The position numbers and the translations under genes were made by a program. Of a stretch of DNA of 64,000 nucleotides, positions 8,494-17,508 are shown in pieces (positions within the stretch are counted from its first letter, which is position 1; the number at the start of each line of letters is the position of its first letter). Source of the stretch: Syntrophomonas zehnderi OL-4 (lineage in GTDB: Bacteria > Bacillota > Syntrophomonadia > Syntrophomonadales > Syntrophomonadaceae). The DNA lies in the NCBI RefSeq assembly GCF_000983115.1, contig NZ_CGIH01000002.1, positions 27,454 through 91,453 of the forward strand, given 5' to 3'. The notes below the pieces were generated by a model. It saw only the letters and a program-made list of their open reading frames with translations. It did no database searches and was not told the DNA's origin.

Positions 8494-9889
8494 CTTTGGC
8501 GCTTGCAGTTTCCTCATGAACATTCCCCCGCGCAAGGGAAGCTGCAATTCCTAATAGACAAAGTACTGTGAACAGAATAAAAGATACCCGCATGGTCGTT
8601 AATATAGCGGTCGGTTGAGCAGTATTTAAAGAAACCTGCCCTATAAAAATACCGATGATAAGTGTAACAGCCGACATGCTCAGGGCTTGCCCAACCAAAC
8701 GCATGGTACCTAGAATGGAGGATGCGATTCCATATAAACGCATCGGTACAGAGCCCATAATAGCATTGTTATTGGGGGATGAAAACAGCGCGAAGCCCAA
8801 TCCAGCGAGTATCAGGTTGGCGATAAGTAAAATTAGAGCAGTATCGGTTTTAAGGAAGATAAAGAAAAACAGACTTAGTGCGGAGCAGGCCATTCCCAGG
8901 GAAGCAACCTTGCCGGGTTCGGCTCGGTCTGATAAGGTGCCGGCCAGTGGTGACAGGATTGCCATAACCAGGGGTTGAGCCAAGAGTATAAAACCTGCAG
9001 TTTGGGAATCGTAGCCTCTTACTAATTGCAGATAGATGGAAAGCAAGAAAGTCACGGCAAAAGTAGCACTATAATTTATCAGGGCTGCCAAATTGGACAT
9101 GGTAAAAGTCAGATTGTTTTTAAACAATTCTATTTTAAGGACAGGTTCGCTGATCTTTGACTCCCAGTAGACAAATAAAGCCATTACGATCAGTCCAGTT
9201 AAAATCAAATATCCTGACCAGGGCGAAGTCTTAACCGCTGATAATCCATACAGTAAAGCCAAAAGGCCGGTCATATACAATAAACTACCCGGTATGTCCA
9301 AGCGCTCACCTGGTGAACCCACCCATTCTCCCTTTAGTCGGGTGGAGATAACTGCCACTGCTATAAGACCTAATAACCCAGTTACATAAAAAATACTCTG
9401 CCACCCCAGGTAATGATTCATCATTCCCCCCAAAACAGGTCCCAATGATAAACCTAAATAAGTAACTGAAACACTGAACCCTAAAGCTCGGCCTCTGCGC
9501 TGAGGTGGATAAACGGCACTTAGAATCGCCATACCGGTTCCGAATATCATAGCCGCGCTGATACCTTGTAATACCCGCATGGTAATCAATATTTCGATGG
9601 TAGATGAAAAAGGCACCAGAAAAGTAAAAACGGCATATAAAGCGGTTCCCAGCAAATAAATGCGCCGCCGCCCCTTAATATCCGCTATTCTTCCCAGGGG
9701 TAACAGAAATACAGCCGAAGACAGCAAGTAGGCGGTAATAATCCAACTGCTTACTACGGCATTGCTTCCATAATCGACACTCATGGAGGGTATGGCTAAA
9801 TTAACTGAACTCCCCATAAACGTCACCATAAATGATGTTGTCATAACTGCAAATAGAGCGATTCTTTCCAATGATTTGGTCTGTTGCAT
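8489..9889 (-). CDS. MFS transporter, DHA2 (14-TM) drug-exporter type
   Basis: Inner-membrane proton-driven exporter of 466 residues. About 14 hydrophobic helices and the motifs WIITAYLL, LGRIADIKGRRRIYLLG (motif A) and RVLQGISAAMIFGTG (motif B) place it in the DHA2 group with EmrB-like multidrug exporters. Start: ATG behind GGAGACAGAT. It is a single-gene unit. A distant paralogue with the same layout is at 58592-59986. The substrate cannot be predicted. Confidence 0.92.
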   Translation of the reverse strand: MQQTKSLERIALFAVMTTSFMVTFMGSSVNLAIPSMSVDYGSNAVVSSWIITAYLLSSAVFLLPLGRIADIKGRRRIYLLGTALYAVFTFLVPFSSTIEILITMRVLQGISAAMIFGTGMAILSAVYPPQRRGRALGFSVSVTYLGLSLGPVLGGMMNHYLGWQSIFYVTGLLGLIAVAVISTRLKGEWVGSPGERLDIPGSLLYMTGLLALLYGLSAVKTSPWSGYLILTGLIVMALFVYWESKISEPVLKIELFKNNLTFTMSNLAALINYSATFAVTFLLSIYLQLVRGYDSQTAGFILLAQPLVMAILSPLAGTLSDRAEPGKVASLGMACSALSLFFFIFLKTDTALILLIANLILAGLGFALFSSPNNNAIMGSVPMRLYGIASSILGTMRLVGQALSMSAVTLIIGIFIGQVSLNTAQPTAILTTMRVSFILFTVLCLLGIAASLARGNVHEETASAKE

Positions 9890-9983
9890 ATCTGTCTCCT
9901 TTGCCGGGATGAATTAATTTTCTAATCAATATCCGTGCAATGATCTACCCTAAAGCTGGACTGAATTGGCTTCGTTAATCAGC

Positions 9984-11090
9984 TTATGATAGGTTGCCTG
10001 CCCCTTCTGCTTTGCTAATTGGGGACTCTATATAAACGCTGCGACTGGGGAAAGCCAAGGATACACCTTCTTCTTGCAGATACTTCATGATCTGCAGATT
10101 GATTTCCTCTTTAATTCTTAAATGCTCACCTCTAATGGTCGTTTTGGTATAATATTGCACCAGAATGTCTAGCTTGCTGTCCTGAAAGTACTCAAAGGAT
10201 ACCAATATGTTTTCCTCATGTATTTCTGGATGTGCCTTTAACATTGCACCGATGCGCTGTGTTATTTTTTCTATTTTATCAACGGGTGTTGCATAATTAA
10301 GACCCAGATAAAAACTTACGCGGCGTTTGCCCATCCTTGACCAGTTGGTTATGGCCTCATTGGCCAGGGTTGAATTTGGTACGGTTACCAGTGCTTGATC
10401 AAACGTTCTAAAGCGAGTGCTGCGAAAAGTAATATCCTCTACGATACCTTCAACACTGGGACTTAACACCCAGTCGCCGATTGAAAAAGGTTTTTCCATT
10501 ATAATCACGATTCCGCCGAAAATGTTAGCCAGAGCATCCTTGGCAGCCAAGGCAAATGCCAATCCACCAAGCCCCAGACCGGCAATAAAGCCATTTACGT
10601 TATAGTGCCACTCGTTAGCGATCAATACTAGCGCCAAGGCAATGATTATAAACCTGAATGTTTTGGAAAAGAAAGGCACCAGCATATCGTCAATATTTAG
10701 CCTTTCTTTCATTTCCAGCGATAAAAAGGAGTTATTCCCGGCCAGATCGTATATCCCCCAGGCAACAAGCAGTACTATACCAGAACGAAAGACCTTGCTT
10801 ATAAAGACATCTATATCCGGGCTCAGCGGAAGATATATTAGGGCCAGATACAGACCCACCAATAGAAATAAGTAGCGCGTTGGCTTCTTGAAGGCCAGTA
10901 TTAGCTTATCATCCAGTTCAGATTCGGTTCGGGCGGAAATCTTATAGATTAAATCAAATAATCCCTGGGTAAACCATTTGCTTAAAATGTAAAATGGTAA
11001 AAATATAACCAAGGCTATCAGTACCATACGTAAAGTAGCCGTGGTGTTTTGCATAAAGAAGTTATATAAATTCGTTAAAAACCCCAGCAT
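9984..11090 (-). CDS. MscS-family small-conductance mechanosensitive channel
   Basis: Membrane protein of 368 residues. Four or five N-terminal helices are followed by the MscS pore helix region (FIAGLGLGGLAFALAAKDAL, with the Gly/Ala packing pattern) and the beta domain (EKPFSIGDWV, TFRSTRFRTFDQALVTVPNS), then the C-terminal alpha/beta domain. Such channels open under membrane tension to release solutes on osmotic downshock. The N-terminus is longer than in E. coli MscS (about 286 residues), as in YnaI/YbdG-like members. Single gene. Confidence 0.93.
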   Translation of the reverse strand: MLGFLTNLYNFFMQNTTATLRMVLIALVIFLPFYILSKWFTQGLFDLIYKISARTESELDDKLILAFKKPTRYLFLLVGLYLALIYLPLSPDIDVFISKVFRSGIVLLVAWGIYDLAGNNSFLSLEMKERLNIDDMLVPFFSKTFRFIIIALALVLIANEWHYNVNGFIAGLGLGGLAFALAAKDALANIFGGIVIIMEKPFSIGDWVLSPSVEGIVEDITFRSTRFRTFDQALVTVPNSTLANEAITNWSRMGKRRVSFYLGLNYATPVDKIEKITQRIGAMLKAHPEIHEENILVSFEYFQDSKLDILVQYYTKTTIRGEHLRIKEEINLQIMKYLQEEGVSLAFPSRSVYIESPISKAEGAGNLS

Positions 11091-11185
11091 TCCTGATCCA
11101 TCCCATCTGTATTATGCTTATACGATTTCATTTCTAGATTTTATCATGAAGTAAGCAGGTTATAAAGTAATCAAGAAATGCAAAA

Positions 11186-11242
11186 GGACGAAGTTATTGC
11201 TTACTTCTGCCTTTTGCGGCAATTATGCTAATAACTCCGTCC
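11186..11242. repeat. Imperfect inverted repeat, possible terminator
   Basis: GGACGAAGTTATT (11186-11198) pairs with AATAACTCCGTCC (11230-11242) at 12 of 13 positions. It lies between the 3' end of the truncated ligase and the start of the MscS gene, both on the minus strand. There is no strong T-run, so terminator function is uncertain. Confidence 0.4.
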
Positions 11243-11327
11243 TCTATCTTTGGCAATTATTAAATTAAGCACGCCTGCCCCCAGTGTCCTTATTTAGCAT
11301 CTGCCAGTGTCCAAATTAATAAGGTTA

Positions 11328-12230
11328 CTAATAATACGTCCCGGTGCTGCCGTATTCGTTGCGCTGGCGAATGGTTTTCAGCTCGCGCAGGTTCTTGAGA
11401 TTGGATGGACCGGCACCGTATTTTATCTCAGCCCCAATCGCTACCATGGAAAAAAAACCGAAGGTGCGCTCTTTAATGCTGGTTATCGGCATGATAGAAG
11501 TATAAATGTTGTTTAACCTGCCATTTAAGTTTTCCCTGAGGATATTACGCTGCCCTTCTCTTTCTCCGTCAACCCATTCTCTGTGTTTCATCTGCGAACA
11601 CTTTAGCTGACCAGTCGTTCCAATGGTATAGTTTAATCTAGCTGGATCATCACCGGTCAGATGCTGCCAACGCTCCGGCAATTGGGTAGCCGCCTGGGAA
11701 TCAGTTCCGTTATTCAGATCCCGAATTTGGCCTAATCCCCAGGTCGTTTTCTGATTACCTGAATATGCTTCATCCAAACAGATAATTCCCTTCAGCGAGG
11801 GAGCCTGGTCGCTCAAGTCTACCACCCGGTTGAGCATTTTTTCATTTTCAACAAACATTATTTTGACATCGGAGCGGTTAAGGATATATACTAATTCTTC
11901 ATCACTGATCAGGGGTGTAATCGTAGTTGAAACAGCTCCTGCCAGCATGATGCCCATATCTGCCCAAGCCCGTGGAGCAGATAACCTGGACATAATACAT
12001 GCATCATCACCTTTTTTTAAACCCAGTCGAATCAATGCCAGGGCAATTTCCTCAGAAATTGTAGCCCATTCATTGTAGCTGATGGTTTTCCATTGCCGAC
12101 CTGATTTAAAAGTATGGGCCGGACGATTACCGGCATTTTTTACGGTATTATAAAACATTTGCGGTATCGTAGGCGGGTTTACACGGAAATAGTCTAGAAT
12201 CTCAATTCCGTTTCTTTTGGTTTCCTCCAT
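11328..12230 (-). pseudogene. Truncated long-chain acyl-CoA synthetase (AMP-binding)
   Basis: About 300 residues that match only the first half of a FadD/FAA1-type long-chain fatty acyl-CoA ligase (normally about 600 residues). The N-terminal region (PPTIPQMF, SYNEWATISEEIALALIRLGLKKGD) is typical. The AMP-binding P-loop is altered to YTIGTTGQLK; the usual form is YTSGTTGxPKG. A later segment, SIMPITSIKERTFGFF, matches the conserved PLSHxxER motif. The protein then ends at a TAG with no adenylate-binding core or C-terminal lid, and I find no remainder downstream. The start has an excellent GGAGGGAGG site. Either a decaying gene or a short protein of altered function; it could not be a working ligase. 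Confidence 0.75.
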
Positions 12231-12584
12231 AGCACATTCCTCCCTCCTTATAAACACAATCCCTCTAAGAGAAACAACAGAGAACAAATATTTACGTCCG
12301 GGGGTCAGACGTTTTCACACAACTGTCAGGGAAGTATTAAAAAGTAAGCGTAATATTACATCATACATATTACGTTTCATATCCTCTTATCATAATTTAT
12401 CACCAATTATAAATATTTTATTCCTGCTGCTTTTGGTAATAAGCCTTAACAAATCATAATTTGTCACAGATTTTTGTATATTGTTATATTTTTATTTTAT
12501 AATGAAATGTCATAACAGTAAATCTATATGGTATAAACAACTGCTATTATTTTTCGACAGGCGATGCGCTTTTTTATCTCCCTC
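12231..12584. promoter_or_regulatory. Long upstream region with repeated AT-rich motifs
   Basis: No gene is visible in about 430 bases between the truncated ligase and the EF-G-like gene. It holds a perfect 8-bp inverted repeat CGTAATAT / ATATTACG (12349-12374) and a direct repeat ATCATAATTT(A/G)TCAC at 12389-12403 and 12453-12467. These look like protein-binding sites for the ligase promoter. No function is established. Confidence 0.4.
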
Positions 12585-12648
12585 ACAAAAAAACAAACCC
12601 GCTCAATCAACGCCCTGATGGTGCGTCTCAATTGCGGGTAATGTTTGT
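12585..12648 (-). terminator. Terminator of the EF-G-like gene
   Basis: On the minus strand ACAAACATTACCCGC is followed, after a loop, by GCGGGTTTGT and then a run of Ts. The core stem is 12597-12602 with 12634-12639, extended by ACAAAC/GTTTGT. It lies 15 nt after the stop codon. Confidence 0.75.
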
Positions 12649-12662
12649 ATAAATATTTAAGC

Positions 12663-14702
12663 CTATTTCTCTTCTCGTTCCTGCTTGGCCTTGGCTATGA
12701 TTTTCTCTGCATCTTGGCCCGGTACTTCTTCGTAATGGTCAACTTCCATTTTAAATTTGCCCCGTCCCTGGGTTATAGACTTCAGATCAATGGTGTAACG
12801 TGCCATTTCTGATAGCGGTACCTGAGCCTTAACCAGTTGTTTTTTGCCAACCGGTTCCATTCCCAGAACCCGTCCGCGTTTACTGTTTAAATCACCGATG
12901 ATGTCTCCCATATAAGTTTCCGGTATCTCAACCTCCACGTTTACTATCGGCTCCAGCAAAACCGGTTTGGCCGCTTCGACACCTTTTTTAAAGGCTAGTT
13001 TGGCCGCCATTTTAAAAGCCATTTCGGAGGAGTCTACCGAATGATAAGAACCATCATATAGTGTAGCTTTAATATTGGTTACCGGATAACCAGCTAAAAC
13101 TCCTTCTTCCAGTGCTTCCTGTAAGCCTTTCTCTACCGCCGGGAAGAAGTTTTTGGGAACCGAACCACCGAAAACATTTTCTTCAAACGCAAAGACACCA
13201 TCTTCGAAAGGTTCAAACTTGATCCAAACGTGACCGTATTGGCCGTGACCGCCGCTCTGCTTCTTATGTTTACCTTCTACTTCAACCGTACCCCGGATGG
13301 TTTCCCGGTAGGGAATTTTCATTTCCTTGCTGACTACGTCTACCCCAAATTTACGAGCCAGTTTGTCGATAACAATATCCATGTGGGTATCACCCATCGT
13401 TTTTAAAATTGTCTGGCGGGTTTCCGTATCTTTATGGACTTTGATCGTAGGATCCTCTTCAATCAGTCTCTGCAGGGCACCGCTTAATTTATCTTCATCG
13501 CCTTTACTCTTAGGTTCAATAGCCATACTCAAAGAAGGTTCAGGGAAGGCTATGGCATCCATAACGACCGGGTTTGATTTGGTACACAGCGTGTCAGAAG
13601 TTCCGGTTATGGAAAGCTTGGCCACAGCAGCAATGTCGCCGGCATTAAGCTCCGGAACAGGAGATTGTTCTTTGCCGGTCATAACCAATAGTTGGGTAAT
13701 CTTTTCTTCTTTTTCTTTGGTGGAATTATAGACCGGGCTGTCTGCTTTCATTTTACCTGTAAAAACGCGAAACATATTCAAACGTCCTATATAAGGGTCG
13801 GCAATCGTTTTAAATACCTGGGCAGAGAAAGGCTCCTTTTCTATGTCTTTGCCTGCCAACAGTTGATTGTGATCGGGGGTAGGCGAACAATCAACCATAA
13901 AGTCCATCAGTTGGGTTACGCCCATGCTGTTAATAGCTGATCCGCAGAACACAAATACCGCTGATCCTGCTACGGCAGCGGCTTTGATTCCGGCAACAAT
14001 CTCCGCGTCACTTAGTTCTTCACCTTCCAGGTATTTGCTCAATAATTCATCGTTGGCTTCAGCCGCTGCCTCGATTACTTCCAGCTTGTACGTTTCCACA
14101 TCATCCATCATATCCGCCGGAATCTCTTGTTCGCTCATTTTTCCGCCGGCTTCAAAGATATATGCCTTCATCTTAATTAAATCAACTATCCCTTTAAAAC
14201 TCTCCGCTGTTCCGATCGGGAGTTGCAAGGGAACGATTATGTCCGAGAAAGTCTCTTTCATCTCACTTAAAACCTTGTAAAAATCAGCATTCTCACGTTC
14301 CATTTTATTAATAAAAGCTATTTTGGGAACCTGGGGATAATCTTCCCAGGCTATCTGGGTCTGAACTTCAAGCCCGGCAGTAGCAGAGAACATCAGCAAC
14401 ATACTGTCCACGACCCGCATAGCACCTGCTACCTCAAAATAAAAATCAGCATATCCCGGGGTATCCAATATGTTAATCTTGCAATCCCTGTATTCGCATG
14501 GAACCAGCGCAGTGCTGATAGTAATTTTCTTTTTAGCCTCTTCCGGTAAAAAATCGGCTACAGTATTGCCATCATCGACTTTTCCCATTCTTTTTAATGC
14601 ACCGGTTGAATAAATCATGGCTTCCGCCAGTGAAGTCTTCCCGGTACCCCCATGGCCCACCAGGGCAATATTGCGAATTCCGCTAGTAGGGTATACCTTC
14701 AT
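12663..14702 (-). CDS. Elongation factor G-like GTPase (EF-G2 type)
   Basis: Translational GTPase of 679 residues, close in layout to EF-G but a bit shorter (EF-G is about 690-700). G1 is GHGGTGKT (about 16-23), G3 is DTPGYADF, and G4 reads NKME where ordinary EF-G has NKMD. The rest contains domains II-V, ending with the EF-G C-domain (YMGDIIGDLNSKRGRVLGME, then ITQGRGKFKMEVDHYEEVP). It stands alone with its own terminator, not in a str operon with rpsL/rpsG/tuf. These points fit the extra EF-G-like paralogue common in Firmicutes, not the housekeeping fusA. The exact role of that paralogue is not settled. Confidence 0.88.
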   Translation of the reverse strand: MKVYPTSGIRNIALVGHGGTGKTSLAEAMIYSTGALKRMGKVDDGNTVADFLPEEAKKKITISTALVPCEYRDCKINILDTPGYADFYFEVAGAMRVVDSMLLMFSATAGLEVQTQIAWEDYPQVPKIAFINKMERENADFYKVLSEMKETFSDIIVPLQLPIGTAESFKGIVDLIKMKAYIFEAGGKMSEQEIPADMMDDVETYKLEVIEAAAEANDELLSKYLEGEELSDAEIVAGIKAAAVAGSAVFVFCGSAINSMGVTQLMDFMVDCSPTPDHNQLLAGKDIEKEPFSAQVFKTIADPYIGRLNMFRVFTGKMKADSPVYNSTKEKEEKITQLLVMTGKEQSPVPELNAGDIAAVAKLSITGTSDTLCTKSNPVVMDAIAFPEPSLSMAIEPKSKGDEDKLSGALQRLIEEDPTIKVHKDTETRQTILKTMGDTHMDIVIDKLARKFGVDVVSKEMKIPYRETIRGTVEVEGKHKKQSGGHGQYGHVWIKFEPFEDGVFAFEENVFGGSVPKNFFPAVEKGLQEALEEGVLAGYPVTNIKATLYDGSYHSVDSSEMAFKMAAKLAFKKGVEAAKPVLLEPIVNVEVEIPETYMGDIIGDLNSKRGRVLGMEPVGKKQLVKAQVPLSEMARYTIDLKSITQGRGKFKMEVDHYEEVPGQDAEKIIAKAKQEREEK

Positions 14703-14843
14703 CCCATAACCTCCTCAATAAATTTATACAACTGTTAAAAATGGTACTATACTTTAGCTTAACTAGCAAAAACTTTTTCCAAAATAAATAACTTAGACGG
14801 TGGTCAGCATGACCGGCTATTGCTATCATTTACCCTGATCGGG

Positions 14844-15623
14844 TCATTTCTGCAGTAATCTGTTTAGGGCTTTTGGTGAGATGCGGCGGTATTGGTTAAT
14901 CAATTGATAATCAGTCAAGTCCAGGTGTATAGGAGTGACGCTTATGAATCCCTGATCAACTGCATAGACATCGCTTTCCGGATCCTGTTCTTCGTCCATA
15001 ACTCCCCCGCCCAGCCAGTAATATGTATTGCCGCGGGGATCCCGTCTTTCTTCGAAAAGATTGTCATAGTTGCGCAAACCAAGTTTGGTAAACCTGATAC
15101 CCTTGATGTCATTTTCGGGCAAATCAGGAATATTTATATTAATCAACGTATTTTTATCAAATCCTTGTTTAGTCAGCATATCAACCACCCGGCGGGTGAA
15201 TTGAGCGGCAAAACCAAACTCGAAATTGTCCTGGCTGTTAAGGGACACCGCCAGCGAAGGAGAACCCATAATAACACCTTCCGCAGCGGCTGATACCGTC
15301 CCTGAATAAAGCACATCGGTTCCCAGATTGGAGCCATGATTAATACCGGAAACCACCAGGTCGATTTTTTCATCGATTAAGCGGGCCAGCGCCATCTTTA
15401 CGCAGTCCACCGGGGTGCCTCCTATGATCCAGCTCTGCTTGACACCTGATATTTTGGTTTTTACGACTTTTATCGGTTCAAATACAGTTATCGAATGACC
15501 GGTACCACTGCGTTCCCGATCGGGTGCTGCCAGGTAGATTTCCCCGACGTTACTTAACTCTTGAATCAGAGCATGAATACCCTGAGCCTGGATACCGTCG
15601 TCATTGGTTAACAGTATTTTCAT
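14844..15623 (-). CDS. surE: 5'/3'-nucleotidase SurE
   Basis: Metal-dependent phosphatase of 259 residues that hydrolyses nucleoside monophosphates (and short polyphosphate in some species). The metal-binding TNDDG motif is at residues 6-10 and the SGINHGSNLGTDVLYSGTV signature near 92-110 is intact. Length is normal for the family. The start overlaps the end of lepB by 23 nt, so these two are an operon. Confidence 0.95.
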   Translation of the reverse strand: MKILLTNDDGIQAQGIHALIQELSNVGEIYLAAPDRERSGTGHSITVFEPIKVVKTKISGVKQSWIIGGTPVDCVKMALARLIDEKIDLVVSGINHGSNLGTDVLYSGTVSAAAEGVIMGSPSLAVSLNSQDNFEFGFAAQFTRRVVDMLTKQGFDKNTLININIPDLPENDIKGIRFTKLGLRNYDNLFEERRDPRGNTYYWLGGGVMDEEQDPESDVYAVDQGFISVTPIHLDLTDYQLINQYRRISPKALNRLLQK

Positions 15624-16161
15624 CCAATCCCCCCCGGTCTAATAGCTTTATTTCCTTAACCGGCCAGTATATTACGAAGGCCTTTCCTTTGATGCGGTCT
15701 TTCGTCAGCCAAGCATTCCACATATGACTATCAAAGCTATGGTTGCGGTTATCTCCTAAAACCAGCAGGCAATTATCGGGTACGACTACCGGCCCGTATT
15801 CGTAGTTTAAAGGTTCGGCAAGATACGGTTCTTTAAGGGGCTTATTATTAATATACACCTGGTTGTTCTTCATCTCCACCGTATCACCCGGTAAGCCAAT
15901 AACTCTTTTTATGTAATCGTCTTTCGAATTTAAAACCTCCGGAGGAGCAAATACCACTATATCTCCCCGCTGGGGTTCCTTAAAATGATATATAAATTTG
16001 TTAACCATTACCCGATCCTGCAATTGCAGGGTTGGCAACATGGAACCCGAAGGGATAATCCTGCCTTCTATAACAAAGGTACGCAATATCATAGCCAATA
16101 TAAAGGCAATAACGATAATTGTAATCATTTCCCGGAAGAAGTCTTTTACTTCTTTGCTCAT
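15601..16161 (-). CDS. lepB: Signal peptidase I
   Basis: Membrane protease of 186 residues that cleaves signal peptides of exported proteins. One N-terminal helix (about 12-30) is followed by the catalytic Ser40 in SGSMLPTL and Lys85 in DYIKRVIGLPGD, with the final GDNRNHSFDSH box. The single helix and short length are typical of Gram-positive SipS-like enzymes. It overlaps surE by 23 nt at its 3' end. Confidence 0.96.
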   Translation of the reverse strand: MSKEVKDFFREMITIIVIAFILAMILRTFVIEGRIIPSGSMLPTLQLQDRVMVNKFIYHFKEPQRGDIVVFAPPEVLNSKDDYIKRVIGLPGDTVEMKNNQVYINNKPLKEPYLAEPLNYEYGPVVVPDNCLLVLGDNRNHSFDSHMWNAWLTKDRIKGKAFVIYWPVKEIKLLDRGGLDENTVNQ

Positions 16162-16185
16162 TACCCCACCCCAATGTTTCTTGAA

Positions 16186-16371
16186 TTAGAATTCATAGAT
16201 ATTAATAGTCATTTGCTGATTTTCTTTATCCTTGGTCAGACCAAACATGATTTTTTTATCCTTGAGGCTTTTGTTTAAGAAGTCAATTATATACACCAAC
16301 TCATCGTTGCTGGAAAAACTTTTAAAAGCGATCAACTCAAGTTTGCCCTGTTCCCTGGACTCTTCCCCCAA
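16186..16371 (-). CDS. YpmA-like DUF4264 protein
   Basis: Small soluble protein of 61 residues. The segment IDFLNKSLKDKKIMFGLTKDKEN matches the core of the B. subtilis YpmA family (DUF4264), in which LKDK and MFGL are well kept. It begins with TTG; GGAAGGGG lies about 9 nt upstream, and no better start is present. It is 24 bases upstream of lepB on the same strand. No function is known for the family. Confidence 0.78.
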   Translation of the reverse strand: MGEESREQGKLELIAFKSFSSNDELVYIIDFLNKSLKDKKIMFGLTKDKENQQMTINIYEF

Positions 16372-16443
16372 CGTTTATTACCCCTTCCACATCATTTTAT
16401 TGTAAGGTTTCATCGCCATTATTACAAGTAAAAGACTTTCGGA

Positions 16444-17010
16444 TTAGCTTTCATTGGCAATTCCTTTCACCTTGCAGCGGTACTCATAGATTTGCTCCAA
16501 CTCCATTTTATACCTGAGCATGACCTTATCAGCAAAAGCATCAATATCTACAATCCCCAGTTCACGCAGTCCGGCAGTTTTAACCGGAGTACCTTCTGTT
16601 TCAATATTCAAGCCGACATGGATAAGGGTGGAAACCAATGAACGGGTGGCAATTGATACCGACAGTTTGCCCCGATTCACATACAGGTCGTCACCCATGC
16701 GTTGTACCGGGATTTCAAATTGCTCTAGTTCCTCCTTGATAACTACCATAAATAAACGTTGCCGGTAGCCTGCCAATTCCAAATCAGTGTCAAAGTGTTC
16801 AATGATAAAATTCAGCATCAGGGGTGAATAGATATCTTCTTTGACCTTGACATCGATCAAGTCTATCATTTTATCCAGACTAACCTTTACTTCCCCGCGA
16901 AATGCTACGGCGGCATCACCTAACAGCCCGAATTTTTTGTAAATCCAATGAGCCTGGAGTTGACTGCCATCATAATTAATGGTTTCTTTATGCACGAGAG
17001 TCTTAAGCAT
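16444..17010 (-). CDS. DUF366 family protein
   Basis: Soluble protein of 188 residues. The overall pattern (YDGSQLQAHWIYKKFGLLGDAAVAFRG at the start, FIIEHFDTDLELAGYRQRL, and SIATRSLVSTLIHVGLNIETEGTPV) is what I recall for DUF366, a family of unknown function seen in archaea and some anaerobic Firmicutes. The start has GAGGATATGAA before the ATG. It is divergent from the sigma-54-controlled CoA-transferase gene. I cannot give a role. Confidence 0.72.
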   Translation of the reverse strand: MLKTLVHKETINYDGSQLQAHWIYKKFGLLGDAAVAFRGEVKVSLDKMIDLIDVKVKEDIYSPLMLNFIIEHFDTDLELAGYRQRLFMVVIKEELEQFEIPVQRMGDDLYVNRGKLSVSIATRSLVSTLIHVGLNIETEGTPVKTAGLRELGIVDIDAFADKVMLRYKMELEQIYEYRCKVKGIANES

Positions 17011-17126
17011 TTCATATCCTCACTTTCATTTTAAAAGGTAAATAGACCATATTAGATAAATATTAACATGTATTCTGGGTTATAAAAATCCCTACAGTTG
17101 TAAAGTTATATATTTTTATGTGCCTA

Positions 17127-17231
17127 TGCCTTAACAATTGCCTTACGATTATTGCATAACTGCCAAATTTTGTTGCAGTTTTACATCATAATCGCTAAGC
17201 CCAGGATAACTTATCGGCAATCATTAAGGCA
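17127..17231 (+). promoter_or_regulatory. Candidate upstream activator sites for the sigma-54 regulator
   Basis: TGCCTTAACAATTGCC (17127-17142) recurs in inverted orientation as GGCAATCATTAAGGCA (17216-17231), 14 of 16 bases alike. Between them is a perfect 6-bp dyad AACTGC (17158-17163) / GCAGTT (17175-17180). They lie about 150-250 bp upstream of the -24 element, where enhancer-binding proteins usually bind. That the neighbouring activator binds here is inference. Confidence 0.6.
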
Positions 17232-17381
17232 ATTTTGCATTTTTCAGTCTGCCTGACTTTTCGCCAGCCGACCGTCCAAATGACAACCATCTATATGCTA
17301 ACTTCTCCAAATTCGTTATTTTCAAACCTCCTGCCTGGAAATGCCGTTTTTTTTTATGACGATGCTTATTTTTATATAACG

Positions 17382-17397
17382 TGGCACATTCATTGCA
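17382..17397 (+). promoter_or_regulatory. Sigma-54 (-24/-12) promoter
   Basis: TGGCAC (17382-17387), five bases, TTGCA (17393-17397): an exact match to the RpoN consensus. Transcription would start near 17408, leaving a leader of about 100 nt before the CoA-transferase gene. Confidence 0.88.
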
Positions 17398-17508
17398 TTT
17401 ATTTATGTGCAAACCGGTAATTATTTTTTAAAAGGGGGTGGTTCTGATAATAACCAATAACAGGAGATGATTAAAAAATCCGCAGTTACAATGAAAAATT
17501 AAGGAGGG

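Noticed and set aside
13327..14280. Long plus-strand ORFs inside the EF-G-like gene
   Set aside because: They are antisense to a gene with intact motifs, low in recognisable domains and rich in Ser, as expected for shadow frames.
17224..17420. Short ORFs on both strands in the region before the CoA-transferase
   Set aside because: They lack ribosome sites and overlap the sigma-54 promoter and its upstream region.
17460..17508. An 11-codon leader peptide before the CoA-transferase
   Set aside because: GGAG abuts its ATG with no spacing, and there is no attenuator-like structure after it.
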